Positions 8,633-16,464 of a DNA stretch of 64,000 bases are shown here, in pieces. The stretch is from the NCBI GenBank assembly GCA_937893225.1, contig CALBJM010000331.1:1-64000 (forward strand). Reading direction: 5' to 3'. The stretch is from an uncultured Erysipelotrichaceae bacterium (GTDB lineage: Bacteria; Bacillota_I; Bacilli_A; Erysipelotrichales; Erysipelotrichaceae). The notes beneath the pieces were generated by a model that had not been told where the DNA came from, ran no database searches, and was given only the letters and a program-made list of their open reading frames with translations. The stretch's first letter is position 1. Every line of letters starts with the position of its first letter. The translations under genes and the position numbers were made by a program.

Positions 8633-9430
8633 TATCGAAAGGGAATAGAGGAAAGCAAGGGATTTAAGGTATCAGTCAATAGATACCTACCATAATAGAT
8701 AAAGCTTTTATTAAGCATTGTTTAACGTATAGGACAGTGTTTAATAAAAGCTTTATTTGTTAAGGTATAGTATCCGATACTTGATAAGTTGTTAAGCTGT
8801 TATATTGCTTGTTAATAAAGAGTGGTATAACAGGTTAATGTCCTTTAATCAGTTATCATAAAGCGGTATAGCGAAGTGATGACAAAAAGGATTAAGGGGC
8901 TATCGGGTTCACGTGTGAAAAAGAAAGCACGGCGGAACTATACACAGAATAAATAAAGTGAATATAGGTCGTTTCGATTTTGTTGAGTTTAGAAACGACT
9001 AAATTCCTTAATCTTAAAATCAATTAAGGTTAAGGTTTCTTCATACTGTACTAAACAAAATACAGTATGAAAAGTATTAAGGCGTTTTTATAGTTAAATA
9101 GAAATGCCTTGATAGATAATAACTCAACAGGTTGAAAAACCTTTAATGAAAATAGATGCATTTAGAAATAATTGCTTCTGTCGTTAAAGGTGAAAAAGCA
9201 GTTCGATGAACCGATTGACAAAAAGTTTCACGACTGCGAAAAGTCCTATCAGAATGATTTGGATTTGTCCAGTTCTGATTTGGTTTTGAACTCACTCCTG
9301 CTTTAAAGGTATGTGTGAAGTAGGCTGTGGAACAAAACTAAATAGAATTAGATTACTCTAAATCATTTTGATATTTTTAAGAACAAAATGGAATAAACTA
9401 AAATAGAATGAAATGGTTTATTCCAGATTA
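8633..9430 (+). ncRNA. Large multi-helix structured RNA, ~800 nt
   Basis: After the leader TATCGAAAGGGAATAGAG the region has no ORF but successive inverted repeats: 16 perfect pairs (8699-8714/8741-8756), AGGTATC/GATACCT (8667/8682), CTGTTATA/TATAACAG (8797/8826), GTCGTTTC/GAAACGAC (8968/8992), CCTTAAT/ATTAAGG (9006/9023), CATACTGTA/TACAGTATG (9042/9061), AAGGCGTTT/AAATGCCTT (9079/9102), a GAAA-tetraloop hairpin (9129-9142), TCAGAA/TTCTGA (9249/9273) and GGAATAAAC/GTTTATTCC (9390/9416). Size, phage setting and architecture recall the large ornate RNAs GOLLD and ROOL, but I cannot confirm either. It ends just before the gene at 9444. Confidence 0.65.
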
Positions 9431-9443
9431 AGGAGAATGAAAG

Positions 9444-9629
9444 ATGTTTAAGAAAATTTTAAACTTTATGAACGACGATATGGTATTTTACTATGACCGG
9501 TCGTACCCTATTGAAAAGGGGTACACTGAAAACGAGAAAGTTTTGTGCACCAAATGGCGTGCACGTCGTCGTTTAGTTGCTGACTGGTGGCGTCTCTGCT
9601 ATCGTCAGGGATTGTCAAAATACTTCTGA
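9444..9629 (+). CDS. Unknown 61-aa basic protein
   Basis: AGGAGA precedes the ATG closely. The protein is aromatic and basic, ending CRQGLSKYF with WRARRRLVADWWRL in the middle. First coding gene after the RNA locus and head of the 9.4-12.8 kb cluster. Unrecognised. Confidence 0.65.
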   Translation: MFKKILNFMNDDMVFYYDRSYPIEKGYTENEKVLCTKWRARRRLVADWWRLCYRQGLSKYF

Positions 9630-9648
9630 CACAAAAAGGAGGGGTGAA

Positions 9649-9888
9649 ATGATTTACGGGTTTCTCTTGATTGCCGTAGTGTTATTCACTACGGCATACG
9701 TTTGTTTCTGTATGGTGAATGAATTCATTCAAAAACCGTACAGAAAGGAAAATTCTGAACGAGTCTTGATGAAAAAGGATTTTGTTCAGGGAAGAAAACA
9801 AATTCGTCCGGAATTGGTAGCATTGGCAAAAAAGCTGTCAATTGAAGATGAAATTGTAGATAACTACTATAAAAGGAGTATAAAATGA
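9649..9888 (+). CDS. Small membrane protein, 79 aa
   Basis: ATG 9649 is preceded by AGGAGGGG, far better than the earlier in-frame non-ATG start. The N-terminal hydrophobic segment (about residues 4-22: FLLIAVVLFTTAYVCFCMV) is followed by a basic cytoplasmic-type tail. Its stop region overlaps the next start by four bases. Confidence 0.75.
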   Translation: MIYGFLLIAVVLFTTAYVCFCMVNEFIQKPYRKENSERVLMKKDFVQGRKQIRPELVALAKKLSIEDEIVDNYYKRSIK

Positions 9889-10106
9889 GTAGTTTTATTG
9901 AGATAAAAAGTGGCCTTGTCAGAAAAAAAGATATTTCTGGTTTAACAAGGATAAACGAAAAAATCCCTTTGCACGGGGAATATTATGGAATCGAAGTGCA
10001 TCTCCCAAGCACAAAAGTTTATTTGGGATTTGACTCTAAATCCGAACGAGATTCAGAGTTTAACAGAATTGCAGACGAACTTAAAAGAGAGGAGGGCGAA
10101 TTATGA
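9885..10106 (+). CDS. Unknown 73-aa protein
   Basis: Small beta-rich sequence (FIEIKSGLVRKKDISGLTRI, then VYLGFDSKSERDSEFNRI) ending in a charged helix. It overlaps both neighbours by four bases, so it is translationally coupled. No recognised domain. Confidence 0.7.
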   Translation: MSSFIEIKSGLVRKKDISGLTRINEKIPLHGEYYGIEVHLPSTKVYLGFDSKSERDSEFNRIADELKREEGEL

Positions 10107-10339
10107 AACCAGAAGCAAAATTATTCTTGCGGGCAAGAAATCCGAAAATGAAATTAAACAAATGGTGGAAAAAGCTTCTGAAAGAATGTCCCTTTATGGG
10201 GTATGAACATGGAAGCATGAAATACCTTTCCATAATGGGAAAAGACACGGGGGTCAAAATAAATTCCCCAAGGTTAATTAAAAAGAACCTTATCAAACGA
10301 AATATAGTAGGCGAAAATGGACAGCCCTATAATCATTGA
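10103..10339 (+). CDS. Unknown 78-aa basic protein
   Basis: GGAGG lies before ATG 10103. Strongly basic (KLFLRARNPKMKLNKWWKKL), Gly/Lys-rich C-terminus. It overlaps the next gene by 23 bases in another frame. Unrecognised. Confidence 0.6.
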   Translation: MKPEAKLFLRARNPKMKLNKWWKKLLKECPFMGYEHGSMKYLSIMGKDTGVKINSPRLIKKNLIKRNIVGENGQPYNH

Positions 10340-10565
10340 CGTTGAATGGGAAGAAATATCCCGTTCAACGGAAGTTGTTATTGAACCTAAAAGAATGGTT
10401 CAGAAACAAAAGAGGAACAAAGTGGATAAAGTGATATCCACTTTGTTTTATTCAGAAATCGCTTTCATCGTCTTGCGGTTCATGTATGGGTGTTACACAA
10501 ATTACGTGTTCTGGTCGGCACATGATGGCATCACCTTACACAAGGTGATTTTTGGAATGCCTTAA
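10317..10565 (+). CDS. Unknown 82-aa protein, one hydrophobic segment
   Basis: ATG 10317 lies inside the end of the previous gene. A charged N-terminal half is followed by a hydrophobic stretch (LFYSEIAFIVLRFMYGCY, about residues 43-60), so possibly a small membrane protein. Ends FGMP. Confidence 0.6.
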   Translation: MDSPIIIDVEWEEISRSTEVVIEPKRMVQKQKRNKVDKVISTLFYSEIAFIVLRFMYGCYTNYVFWSAHDGITLHKVIFGMP

Positions 10566-10577
10566 AGGAGAACGACA

Positions 10578-10799
10578 ATGAAGAGAATGAAAAGAGAGTT
10601 TTGCAGAGCTTCGAAAATCGACGCTGTCAATGATGTGTTGAAAGGGCGCTACGCCATTTACAAAACACGTCAAGGGTTGGAAATTGTCTTTCACGACAGT
10701 TACCGACCTGATATTTTGACTGACATCGAACGTCAGATTGAAAAGAACCCACGCGGAACGTGGTATTGCGAAAAAAATGCCTTTCTCAAAGGGCATTAA
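10578..10799 (+). CDS. Unknown 73-aa protein
   Basis: AAAGGAG precedes the ATG. Basic and compact: CRASKIDAVNDVLKGRYAIY, then LEIVFHDSYRPDIL. No recognised family. Ends just before a strong hairpin. Confidence 0.65.
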   Translation: MKRMKREFCRASKIDAVNDVLKGRYAIYKTRQGLEIVFHDSYRPDILTDIERQIEKNPRGTWYCEKNAFLKGH

Positions 10800-10812
10800 G
10801 TGACATTATCAA

Positions 10813-10838
10813 GAAGACATCTGAAATATGATGTCTTC
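10813..10838 (+). terminator. Hairpin, possible terminator
   Basis: GAAGACATC (10813-10821) and GATGTCTTC (10830-10838) form 9 perfect pairs with an 8-base loop. No clean T-run follows, so it may instead protect the RNA end. A TTGACA lies at 10850-10855. Confidence 0.45.
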
Positions 10839-10872
10839 CTATAATTTCACTTGACAAGAAAGGAGTAAGACA

Positions 10873-11043
10873 ATGAAAAAACAATTTCATAGATTACTTT
10901 TGACAAAACGTCAAATGGAACATCAAGCTAAAGCATATGCTGAACAGTTTGGTGAAGATTATCAGGAAGCTTTTGACGAGATGATGGAAGCTTGTCGAAA
11001 GTATAACAAGTTTATTCTAGAAGGGAGTAAATATAATGAATGA
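10873..11043 (+). CDS. Unknown 56-aa helical protein
   Basis: AAAGGAG at 10859-10865 precedes ATG 10873. Sequence MKKQFHRLLLTKRQMEHQAK and EDYQEAFDEMMEACRKY looks all-helical and amphipathic. It overlaps the next gene by 8 bases. No known family. Confidence 0.6.
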   Translation: MKKQFHRLLLTKRQMEHQAKAYAEQFGEDYQEAFDEMMEACRKYNKFILEGSKYNE

Positions 11044-11206
11044 AGAAAGAATTTGGAGTCGTCTGAAACCGATTTCATATGTTGTCATGTTAATCGGTTT
11101 TGCCCCGGCTATGACGACAGCTTTTGGTGACACGTATTTGACTTTTGTTGATTACGTGTCGGCGTTCAGTGGGTTCTTCGGGGCTTGCTTTATTAACGAA
11201 TTGTAA
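11036..11206 (+). CDS. Small membrane protein, 56 aa
   Basis: ATG 11036 overlaps the previous stop; GGGAG precedes it. It has two hydrophobic stretches (ISYVVMLIGFAPAMTTAF and VDYVSAFSGFFGACFI), so possibly a two-helix membrane protein. Position gives no function. Confidence 0.6.
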   Translation: MNEERIWSRLKPISYVVMLIGFAPAMTTAFGDTYLTFVDYVSAFSGFFGACFINEL

Positions 11207-11217
11207 AGGAGTTCATC

Positions 11218-11742
11218 ATGTCTGAATTGGAACAGTACAAAAATAAAAACGGTGACCTGACTGTAAAAGGGTCGTTGTTTCAAGCCAAAACAGATCTTCA
11301 AGAAGTCAGAAAAGACTTGTTGTTATGTCGAGGTATAGGCGACATAGCGACCATATTTAAGGAACGTTTTACAGAAGCGAAGAAGCTTTTGTCAGAAATC
11401 GAAGAAGAGGTTGAGTTGTCATTACGTATAATAGAGTGGCAACAAAACCTCGAAAGCAAGCACTTTGTCCATATTGTAACGAGCCTTGGTGGTAACAGTG
11501 TGTCCGCTCGCGACAAATTGTTGCAAGACGAAGTGCTTAAACATTGCGAAAATATGAAAGGAAATGCATCAAAAATAGTGTGTTTCTTTAAAGATTTAGC
11601 AGCACATTCTGATATGGTGAGTGTGAAGTTGCAAGCAGAAGCCCTTGCGCTTATCATTGAAAGACAGTTGAAATATTTGGACACTGTCCGCAATGATAAA
11701 GAATTCGCACAAGAAGCTGTCGTGGAAATTGAATTCTGTTAA
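11218..11742 (+). CDS. Unknown 174-aa helical protein
   Basis: AAAGGAG precedes the ATG. The sequence is almost entirely helical with heptad-like segments (EAKKLLSEIEEEVELSLRII). It has no membrane segment or catalytic motif that I recognise. Confidence 0.7.
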   Translation: MSELEQYKNKNGDLTVKGSLFQAKTDLQEVRKDLLLCRGIGDIATIFKERFTEAKKLLSEIEEEVELSLRIIEWQQNLESKHFVHIVTSLGGNSVSARDKLLQDEVLKHCENMKGNASKIVCFFKDLAAHSDMVSVKLQAEALALIIERQLKYLDTVRNDKEFAQEAVVEIEFC

Positions 11743-11757
11743 CAAAGGAGAACAAAC

Positions 11758-11907
11758 ATGGAACCTAAACATGTTTCGAAAGGTATGAATACCTATTTGG
11801 CGGAAATGTTCAACAAGTGGGAAAGTGAAAACACACCTGCGTGGCAAAACAAAGACATTCGGAAAAGCATTCAGGAATGGCGCGCAAAACACCCTGAACT
11901 GAATTGA
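11758..11907 (+). CDS. Unknown 49-aa protein
   Basis: AAAGGAG at 11744-11750 precedes the ATG. The small helical product contains MNTYLAEMFNKWESE and IQEWRAKHPELN. The good ribosome site and tight spacing support a real gene. Confidence 0.6.
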   Translation: MEPKHVSKGMNTYLAEMFNKWESENTPAWQNKDIRKSIQEWRAKHPELN

Positions 11908-11920
11908 AAGCGAGACAACA

Positions 11921-12622
11921 ATGGACGAAGAGAAACAAAAGAGAGCGGTGTTTAATGCAAGCAGTATTTCTAAATACCTTAAAGCAAACGGAAAAATGCC
12001 GCTTGACATTGGGTTCAACCGTGAAGAGGTAACCGAAAAAGACGCCGAACTGATCAAAGGTTATACGTTTGACTCGATTACCTTGAACTATACACACATT
12101 GAAAAGTTGTCAATGTTGCCGAAAGCGAAGTTTTACAAATTCAATCAAGCAATCATTGGTAAGTTTGATGACCTTGCATTGACAGACGATTACAAACGGT
12201 GTGTATGGTTTGATAATTGTCCGACGTTAATCCCAAACTTAAAGTTTCTTCACGATTGGGTCAATGTCGTGTTGATACGTGATACACCAATTTTGAAAGC
12301 TGACGGGCTGGAAGACTTGGTGTTGAAATACAACAGAGCAATCAATTATAAAAATTGGTTCGGGATTGATTGCTTAATCATTCAACCGGCAACGAAGTCT
12401 TTTATGAAATCCGCATTAGAGCATTTACCGAAAGACATCGTTGTTGATTTGGGTAATCCTGAATATCCGTTCGAAGAAAGAGAATGGGATAAGCAGTACC
12501 CATTGCATCATAGATGCGACATTAAAGCAAGAGATTGTGCGACGTTGAAAAAGAAATTCGAAGCACAATGTGAGCAAATAGCAAATGAAAACAAAGGAGA
12601 ACGACTTTTAAGGGAGATCTAA
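11921..12622 (+). CDS. Unknown 233-aa protein with terminal signature
   Basis: Unrecognised. Regular short hydrophobic units (FDSITLNYTHIEKL, VNVVLIRDTPIL, KDIVVDLG) resemble an irregular leucine-rich-repeat layout. The last residues GERLLREI match the G-x3-L-x2-I C-terminal pattern found in many small genes here, although the body is unlike them. One base separates its stop from the next ATG. Confidence 0.65.
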   Translation: MDEEKQKRAVFNASSISKYLKANGKMPLDIGFNREEVTEKDAELIKGYTFDSITLNYTHIEKLSMLPKAKFYKFNQAIIGKFDDLALTDDYKRCVWFDNCPTLIPNLKFLHDWVNVVLIRDTPILKADGLEDLVLKYNRAINYKNWFGIDCLIIQPATKSFMKSALEHLPKDIVVDLGNPEYPFEEREWDKQYPLHHRCDIKARDCATLKKKFEAQCEQIANENKGERLLREI

Positions 12623-12793
12623 ATGACATTTGCGCTAATTATAGTGTTGTTATACCGTTACACTACATTGTCAGGTTTTATGGCAGCAATCTTAACGGTA
12701 TTGTGTATTAAATTTCCACTGTCATTGGGTGTGTTGTTATTCTTAATGCTGTTACCCAAAGACGAACTTTTTGAGGAGAAAAAAGATGAGTAA
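12623..12793 (+). CDS. Small hydrophobic membrane protein, 56 aa
   Basis: Two hydrophobic segments (FALIIVLLY and FPLSLGVLLFLMLL) and a charged C-terminus (PKDELFEEKKDE). It directly follows the preceding stop and overlaps the next start by 8 bases. Function unknown. Confidence 0.6.
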   Translation: MTFALIIVLLYRYTTLSGFMAAILTVLCIKFPLSLGVLLFLMLLPKDELFEEKKDE

Positions 12794-13157
12794 AGTTGAA
12801 ACGATCTACGAAGTTGTTACGAGCAGGGTTACGGGTGAAGAAAGGACGGTACCGACGTTTGTTCGTAAATTCAAATGTGGCTTTAAAGTCATGACGACGT
12901 ATTACGAAATGTGGAAAGAAGCGATGACGGTCGTCTATTATAAAGACGTTCGTGTCAGCCGTATTCATTCCATGAAAGACGTCAATGAAGAACAGGCAAA
13001 AGCGTTCCTTGAAAATTTGCAGGATCTGGATTTGGCGGTTATCATTGCGACAGGAAATGTCAAACGCAAAAAGGAAGGTATTCGGACTGGAAACAAAAAA
13101 CGTTCTGTCAACGCCTACCTTGACAATACAATTGGTCACAAGGCGTTTGGTAAATAA
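12786..13157 (+). CDS. Unknown 123-aa basic protein
   Basis: ATG 12786 has GAGGAG just upstream; the earlier in-frame TTG (12771) is inside that site and is rejected. The sequence has VTGEERTVPTF and a basic C-terminus (KRKKEGIRTGNKKR). No recognised domain. Confidence 0.7.
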   Translation: MSKVETIYEVVTSRVTGEERTVPTFVRKFKCGFKVMTTYYEMWKEAMTVVYYKDVRVSRIHSMKDVNEEQAKAFLENLQDLDLAVIIATGNVKRKKEGIRTGNKKRSVNAYLDNTIGHKAFGK

Positions 13158-13160
13158 TTG

Positions 13161-13204
13161 TTGACAACAGTGTGATGGTTGTGTAGTTTTATACAACCAT
13201 CACA
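13161..13204 (+). promoter_or_regulatory. Promoter plus perfect inverted repeat
   Basis: TTGACA at 13161-13166 is followed by 12-bp perfect arms TGTGATGGTTGT (13171-13182) and ACAACCATCACA (13193-13204) with a 10-base centre. The expected -10 position (about 13184) lies within the dyad. The repeat ends 14 bases before the ATG at 13218, so it could be an operator or a 5'-UTR hairpin; there is no T-run for a terminator. Confidence 0.5.
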
Positions 13205-13217
13205 ATTGGAGGGTACA

Positions 13218-14477
13218 ATGGAAAAAGAAAAAACTGTTAAGGTTAAGTCAATTCACGCAGAGGAAGAAATTGTCGATGAATTTGACATGACCGAGATTGC
13301 GAAGAATATGGGGTGTTACACCCCGGCACCTAAACAACAAAAACAGTGTCTTGATGCAAATGATGTTCAAGGCATTGTTGACGGTGTTCTTGATGAAATG
13401 GACGGTGAAGACTTGACGGGTTTGACTGACGAAGAAGTCAGAAAAGAGTTCGATGAGCGCGTCGCCAAAAAACGTCAAGAAGAACAGAAGAAGCTGAACG
13501 AAGAAAACGGTCACATTAAAGCAAAAGCACCGAAAGGTGACAATCGATATTTGGCAAGTGATGATGTAGAAATCAATGCATTGCGTACTGCCAAATTGAA
13601 AGGTAAAGATCTTCATTGTTTGAAGATTGAACGTGATTGCCCTCGCAATATTGTTTTGGATACGTTGCGGGCGATGTGTCTCGAAGTAGAAGCTATTACG
13701 AAATGTAAAAAGGTTTCTGACTTCAGCGAATTTCCGTGTTTCCTTTCTGTTAAGGATTGGAACAACGACATTCAAGAACTTTCCGATGATGAATATTGGG
13801 AAATTGACTTGAAAGAACCGTATGATTTAACGGAGGAAACGAAAGGGCAGATTGATGACGATTTGTATCCGTTAATCAATCAAGCAGTTCATTGTTTTTC
13901 ATTTTATCGTAAAAAATCAAATTTCACTGAAGAAGATGGAATTTGGTTGGAAAAAAGTGAAGACGGTGAATGGCAACCGACTTTTACATATGCCGCGAGT
14001 GTAAATAAAGCTATCCGTGAAGTTATGCCTGAAAATGTTGACAAACTCTTCGGGTTTAACATAATGAATATGTTTTCCAAGAAGTCGATGGAAGCGATGA
14101 AGAAACGTGAAGCGACTTTCAATGAAGGCGAACGGAAAACTGTCGATAGCTTTATCAAAAGCTTGCAGAAACATTTAAGCAATGTAAAACCGGAAGACTT
14201 GATTAAAGATGTCAAGAAAAGTCTTTGCGATGTTCCTAAAATCATTTGGAACACTGTTGGTCTTGACATCGATGAAGACGAACGGCATCAGATGATGTTC
14301 ATTGCATATATGATGAACAAATGTTCTGAAACGTTTGCAAACATGGAAATCACTAAATTGGTTAAAACCAAAAGTGGTGATAAAGATGTTGATGAAGGGT
14401 TTAAAGCATTCTTTGAAACCTTTAACATTGGTAAAATGGTGAAGAAGGCAAACAAGAATGATCAGAATAAAATTTAA
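13218..14477 (+). CDS. Unknown 419-aa protein of the MoxR/VWA cluster
   Basis: GGAGGG precedes ATG 13218, and an in-frame start at 13179 falls inside the operator region and is rejected. The N-terminal third is acidic and coiled-coil-like (residues about 70-100); the rest is globular with many charged residues. It heads the run leading to the AAA ATPase and VWA protein, so it may be their partner or substrate (inference from position). A tiny gene overlaps its end. Confidence 0.7.
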   Translation: MEKEKTVKVKSIHAEEEIVDEFDMTEIAKNMGCYTPAPKQQKQCLDANDVQGIVDGVLDEMDGEDLTGLTDEEVRKEFDERVAKKRQEEQKKLNEENGHIKAKAPKGDNRYLASDDVEINALRTAKLKGKDLHCLKIERDCPRNIVLDTLRAMCLEVEAITKCKKVSDFSEFPCFLSVKDWNNDIQELSDDEYWEIDLKEPYDLTEETKGQIDDDLYPLINQAVHCFSFYRKKSNFTEEDGIWLEKSEDGEWQPTFTYAASVNKAIREVMPENVDKLFGFNIMNMFSKKSMEAMKKREATFNEGERKTVDSFIKSLQKHLSNVKPEDLIKDVKKSLCDVPKIIWNTVGLDIDEDERHQMMFIAYMMNKCSETFANMEITKLVKTKSGDKDVDEGFKAFFETFNIGKMVKKANKNDQNKI

Positions 14478-14613
14478 ACCTAAAAACATCATCTACCGTA
14501 TCTTTGTAGACGACCCTGATATGGCAGTCAAGGTCGCCTACACTGTTTTGGAATGTCGAAAAGATGACATTCAAGTTTTAACATTCAAAAAGAAAGGTAC
14601 TGATTACGACTGA
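14458..14613 (+). CDS. Unknown 51-aa protein
   Basis: ATG 14458 lies inside the end of the previous gene in another frame. The product, MIRIKFKPKNIIYRIFVDDP then AVKVAYTVLECRK, looks like a compact beta-alpha fold. Overlapping coupling supports it. Unrecognised. Confidence 0.55.
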   Translation: MIRIKFKPKNIIYRIFVDDPDMAVKVAYTVLECRKDDIQVLTFKKKGTDYD

Positions 14614-14637
14614 CCTTTCTTTGAAAGGAAGAGTAAA

Positions 14638-15003
14638 ATGAAAGCTGAAACAAAACTTCTCAAACTCGTTGAGAAAGTCAACGAAGCAAAAGAAAACAAA
14701 CGGAAAGCTGAAGATGACATTAAGAAAGCTGAAGAAGCTATCATTCGAATTATGGGTGATGTTCCGAAGACTTCCGTTGAAAAGAATGGTGTCGCCTATA
14801 CGATCACTATTGGTGACAATGTTCGTTATGCTTTGGTTGAAGAAGGAAAACGGAAAATGATTAACGATGTTCCGTTTGAATCAAATCTTTGGAAGAAGAC
14901 GCCTGATATCGGTGAATGTCTGAACAATGAAGAAATGAAAGGTTTCGTGATTCAGAAAGAATTCACACCGAAAGTGATTATCAAGTCTTCGAAAGTCAAC
15001 TAG
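14638..15003 (+). CDS. Coiled-coil protein, 121 aa
   Basis: GGAAG precedes the ATG. Residues 1-40 form a Lys/Glu-rich coiled coil (KLVEKVNEAKENKRKAEDD); the rest is beta-rich (YTITIGDNVRYALV). The layout resembles phage host-nuclease-inhibitor-like proteins, but the resemblance is only in architecture. It ends shortly before the dyad at 15031. Confidence 0.65.
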   Translation: MKAETKLLKLVEKVNEAKENKRKAEDDIKKAEEAIIRIMGDVPKTSVEKNGVAYTITIGDNVRYALVEEGKRKMINDVPFESNLWKKTPDIGECLNNEEMKGFVIQKEFTPKVIIKSSKVN

Positions 15004-15014
15004 AAATAAATCTG

Positions 15015-15059
15015 TTGACAAACACCTGAAAACCGTATAGATATGATATCTATACGGTT
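15015..15059 (+). promoter_or_regulatory. Promoter/dyad before the MoxR gene
   Basis: TTGACA at 15015-15020, then a perfect palindrome with 14-bp arms around one G (15031-15044, 15046-15059; core GTATAGATAT). TATAGA at 15036 could be a -10 with 15-base spacing. The dyad would hide or expose the promoter, fitting an operator; as RNA it could also end the upstream transcript (TTTTGTT follows). Confidence 0.5.
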
Positions 15060-15095
15060 TTGTTATGCAACCCAATTATTGTAGGAGTAAAAACT

Positions 15096-16403
15096 ATGGG
15101 TATGTCTTTTAAAGAATCGTTGAAAGCTATCGACACAATTCGTGCTTGCACTATTAACAATGGTGCTTCGATTGTTCCGTTGCTTTTAGGTGAAACTGGT
15201 ATCGGCAAAACCGAACTGGTTCGTGAATACTGCCAAGAAAACGGTCTGACGTTGATTACAATTCATGTATCGCAGATTGAACCGTCTGACTTGACTGGTT
15301 TGTTCAAAATCAACCGTTACGGCAAGACGGACAACTGTTCCCCTTCGTGGTTGCCGTGGTTGTCTGAAGCTGAATTCGAAGCAATCAAGAAGAGTGGTGC
15401 GATTGAGGTTGAGGAACTGAACGTCTTGAAAGACGGTGTTATCAACCCGAATGGTGGCATCGTCTTTCTTGATGAAGTCAATCGTGGTCACGAAGATATT
15501 CGACAGTCGTTGTATCAGTTGATTAACGAACGTCGTATGCATACGTTTACCTTGCCGAACAATTATACGATTGTTGCGGCAGCGAACCCGTCAAACGGTT
15601 ATGAAACGTATGATTTTGATAGAGCGTTGGTCAACCGTTTTGCATGGATTGATTTTCAACCGCAAGCGAAAGAGTCTGTCGAATACTTGTCTGATAAATA
15701 TTCGACATCGCCTGTCGTTCAGTGGTTGAAACACAATGACGAAATGATCGAACTGTATGCTGTTGATAAGCACGGCAATGCAGTATCGAATGATATGGAC
15801 GATCAGAAAACAATGTCGCCTCGTATCATTGAGCAAGGTATTATCTTGCTGGAAGAAATGCATCGTCGTCATTATCCGCAGAAACTGAAAAATCAGATTT
15901 TGCGTTCGATTTGGAAGAAAGATGCGGTTGAAGCGTATTTGTCTTTCGATGAAGAAGCTGAAAATGCTATTGAATTGAAAGACATCTTTACCGGAAATTG
16001 GCACACACCTGTCAAGAAGTATGTTGAACAACAGAAACTTGATTTGTTGTCGGTCATTGTTTCTCGTATGGCACGGTTCTTCGTTGACTATGAGTTTGCG
16101 ACACCACGTACCAATGAAGAAACAAAAATGGTGGAAAACGTTGTCGAATTCTACCACAATGTTCCAGAAGAGTTGTGTGTGACGTTCTTGTCGTCTTGCA
16201 CTAATAAATACTTTGAACTGAAAGACGGTCGCAAGTATTTTGGTAAAAATTGCAAGGACGGGAAGTTGATTGTCAACGAACATCATCTGTGCATGCAACC
16301 TGAATTTCGTGGCGGCAAAACTGAATACGCCAAGAATGAAATTGGTTCGGTTTTGAAGAGTGCCAAGAATTTGGGTGTTCTGGCGAACGGAAGCAAAAAG
16401 TAA
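15096..16403 (+). CDS. MoxR-family AAA+ ATPase
   Basis: 435 aa. Walker A GETGIGKT at residues 32-39, Walker B VFLDEVNRG at about 123-131, then the sensor-1-like IVAAANPSNGYE and a sensor-2/lid region. This is the MoxR/RavA layout of AAA+ chaperone ATPases that act with VWA proteins to remodel targets. AGGAG precedes ATG 15096; the earlier in-frame start at 15060 lies in the dyad. The partner VWA gene follows 60 bases downstream. In large phages such pairs are recurrent, but their substrates are unknown. Confidence 0.9.
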   Translation: MGMSFKESLKAIDTIRACTINNGASIVPLLLGETGIGKTELVREYCQENGLTLITIHVSQIEPSDLTGLFKINRYGKTDNCSPSWLPWLSEAEFEAIKKSGAIEVEELNVLKDGVINPNGGIVFLDEVNRGHEDIRQSLYQLINERRMHTFTLPNNYTIVAAANPSNGYETYDFDRALVNRFAWIDFQPQAKESVEYLSDKYSTSPVVQWLKHNDEMIELYAVDKHGNAVSNDMDDQKTMSPRIIEQGIILLEEMHRRHYPQKLKNQILRSIWKKDAVEAYLSFDEEAENAIELKDIFTGNWHTPVKKYVEQQKLDLLSVIVSRMARFFVDYEFATPRTNEETKMVENVVEFYHNVPEELCVTFLSSCTNKYFELKDGRKYFGKNCKDGKLIVNEHHLCMQPEFRGGKTEYAKNEIGSVLKSAKNLGVLANGSKK

Positions 16404-16413
16404 ATCAAGATGC

Positions 16414-16437
16414 ACGGGGGTTGAAACATACCCCCGT
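16414..16437 (+). terminator. GC-rich hairpin between MoxR and VWA genes
   Basis: ACGGGGGT (16414-16421) pairs with ACCCCCGT (16430-16437). No T-run follows, so it is likelier a partial terminator or an RNA-stability hairpin that sets the MoxR:VWA ratio. Confidence 0.45.
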
Positions 16438-16464
16438 CATTAACTTTAATTAAAGGAGTGTACA

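Noticed and set aside
8644..8662. GAGGAAAG resembling the RNase P RNA conserved core
   Set aside because: The following CCGGGC and the distal conserved ACAGAA-GGCTTA part of RNase P RNA could not be found at suitable places.
6893..9443. tRNA genes in the non-coding region
   Set aside because: No cloverleaf with a GTTCRANYC T-arm was seen; the GTTCGATGAAC at about 9201 is a simple hairpin.
15591..16415. 274-aa minus-strand open frame
   Set aside because: Fully antisense to the MoxR gene; composition (His/Phe/Arg-rich) is that of a shadow frame.
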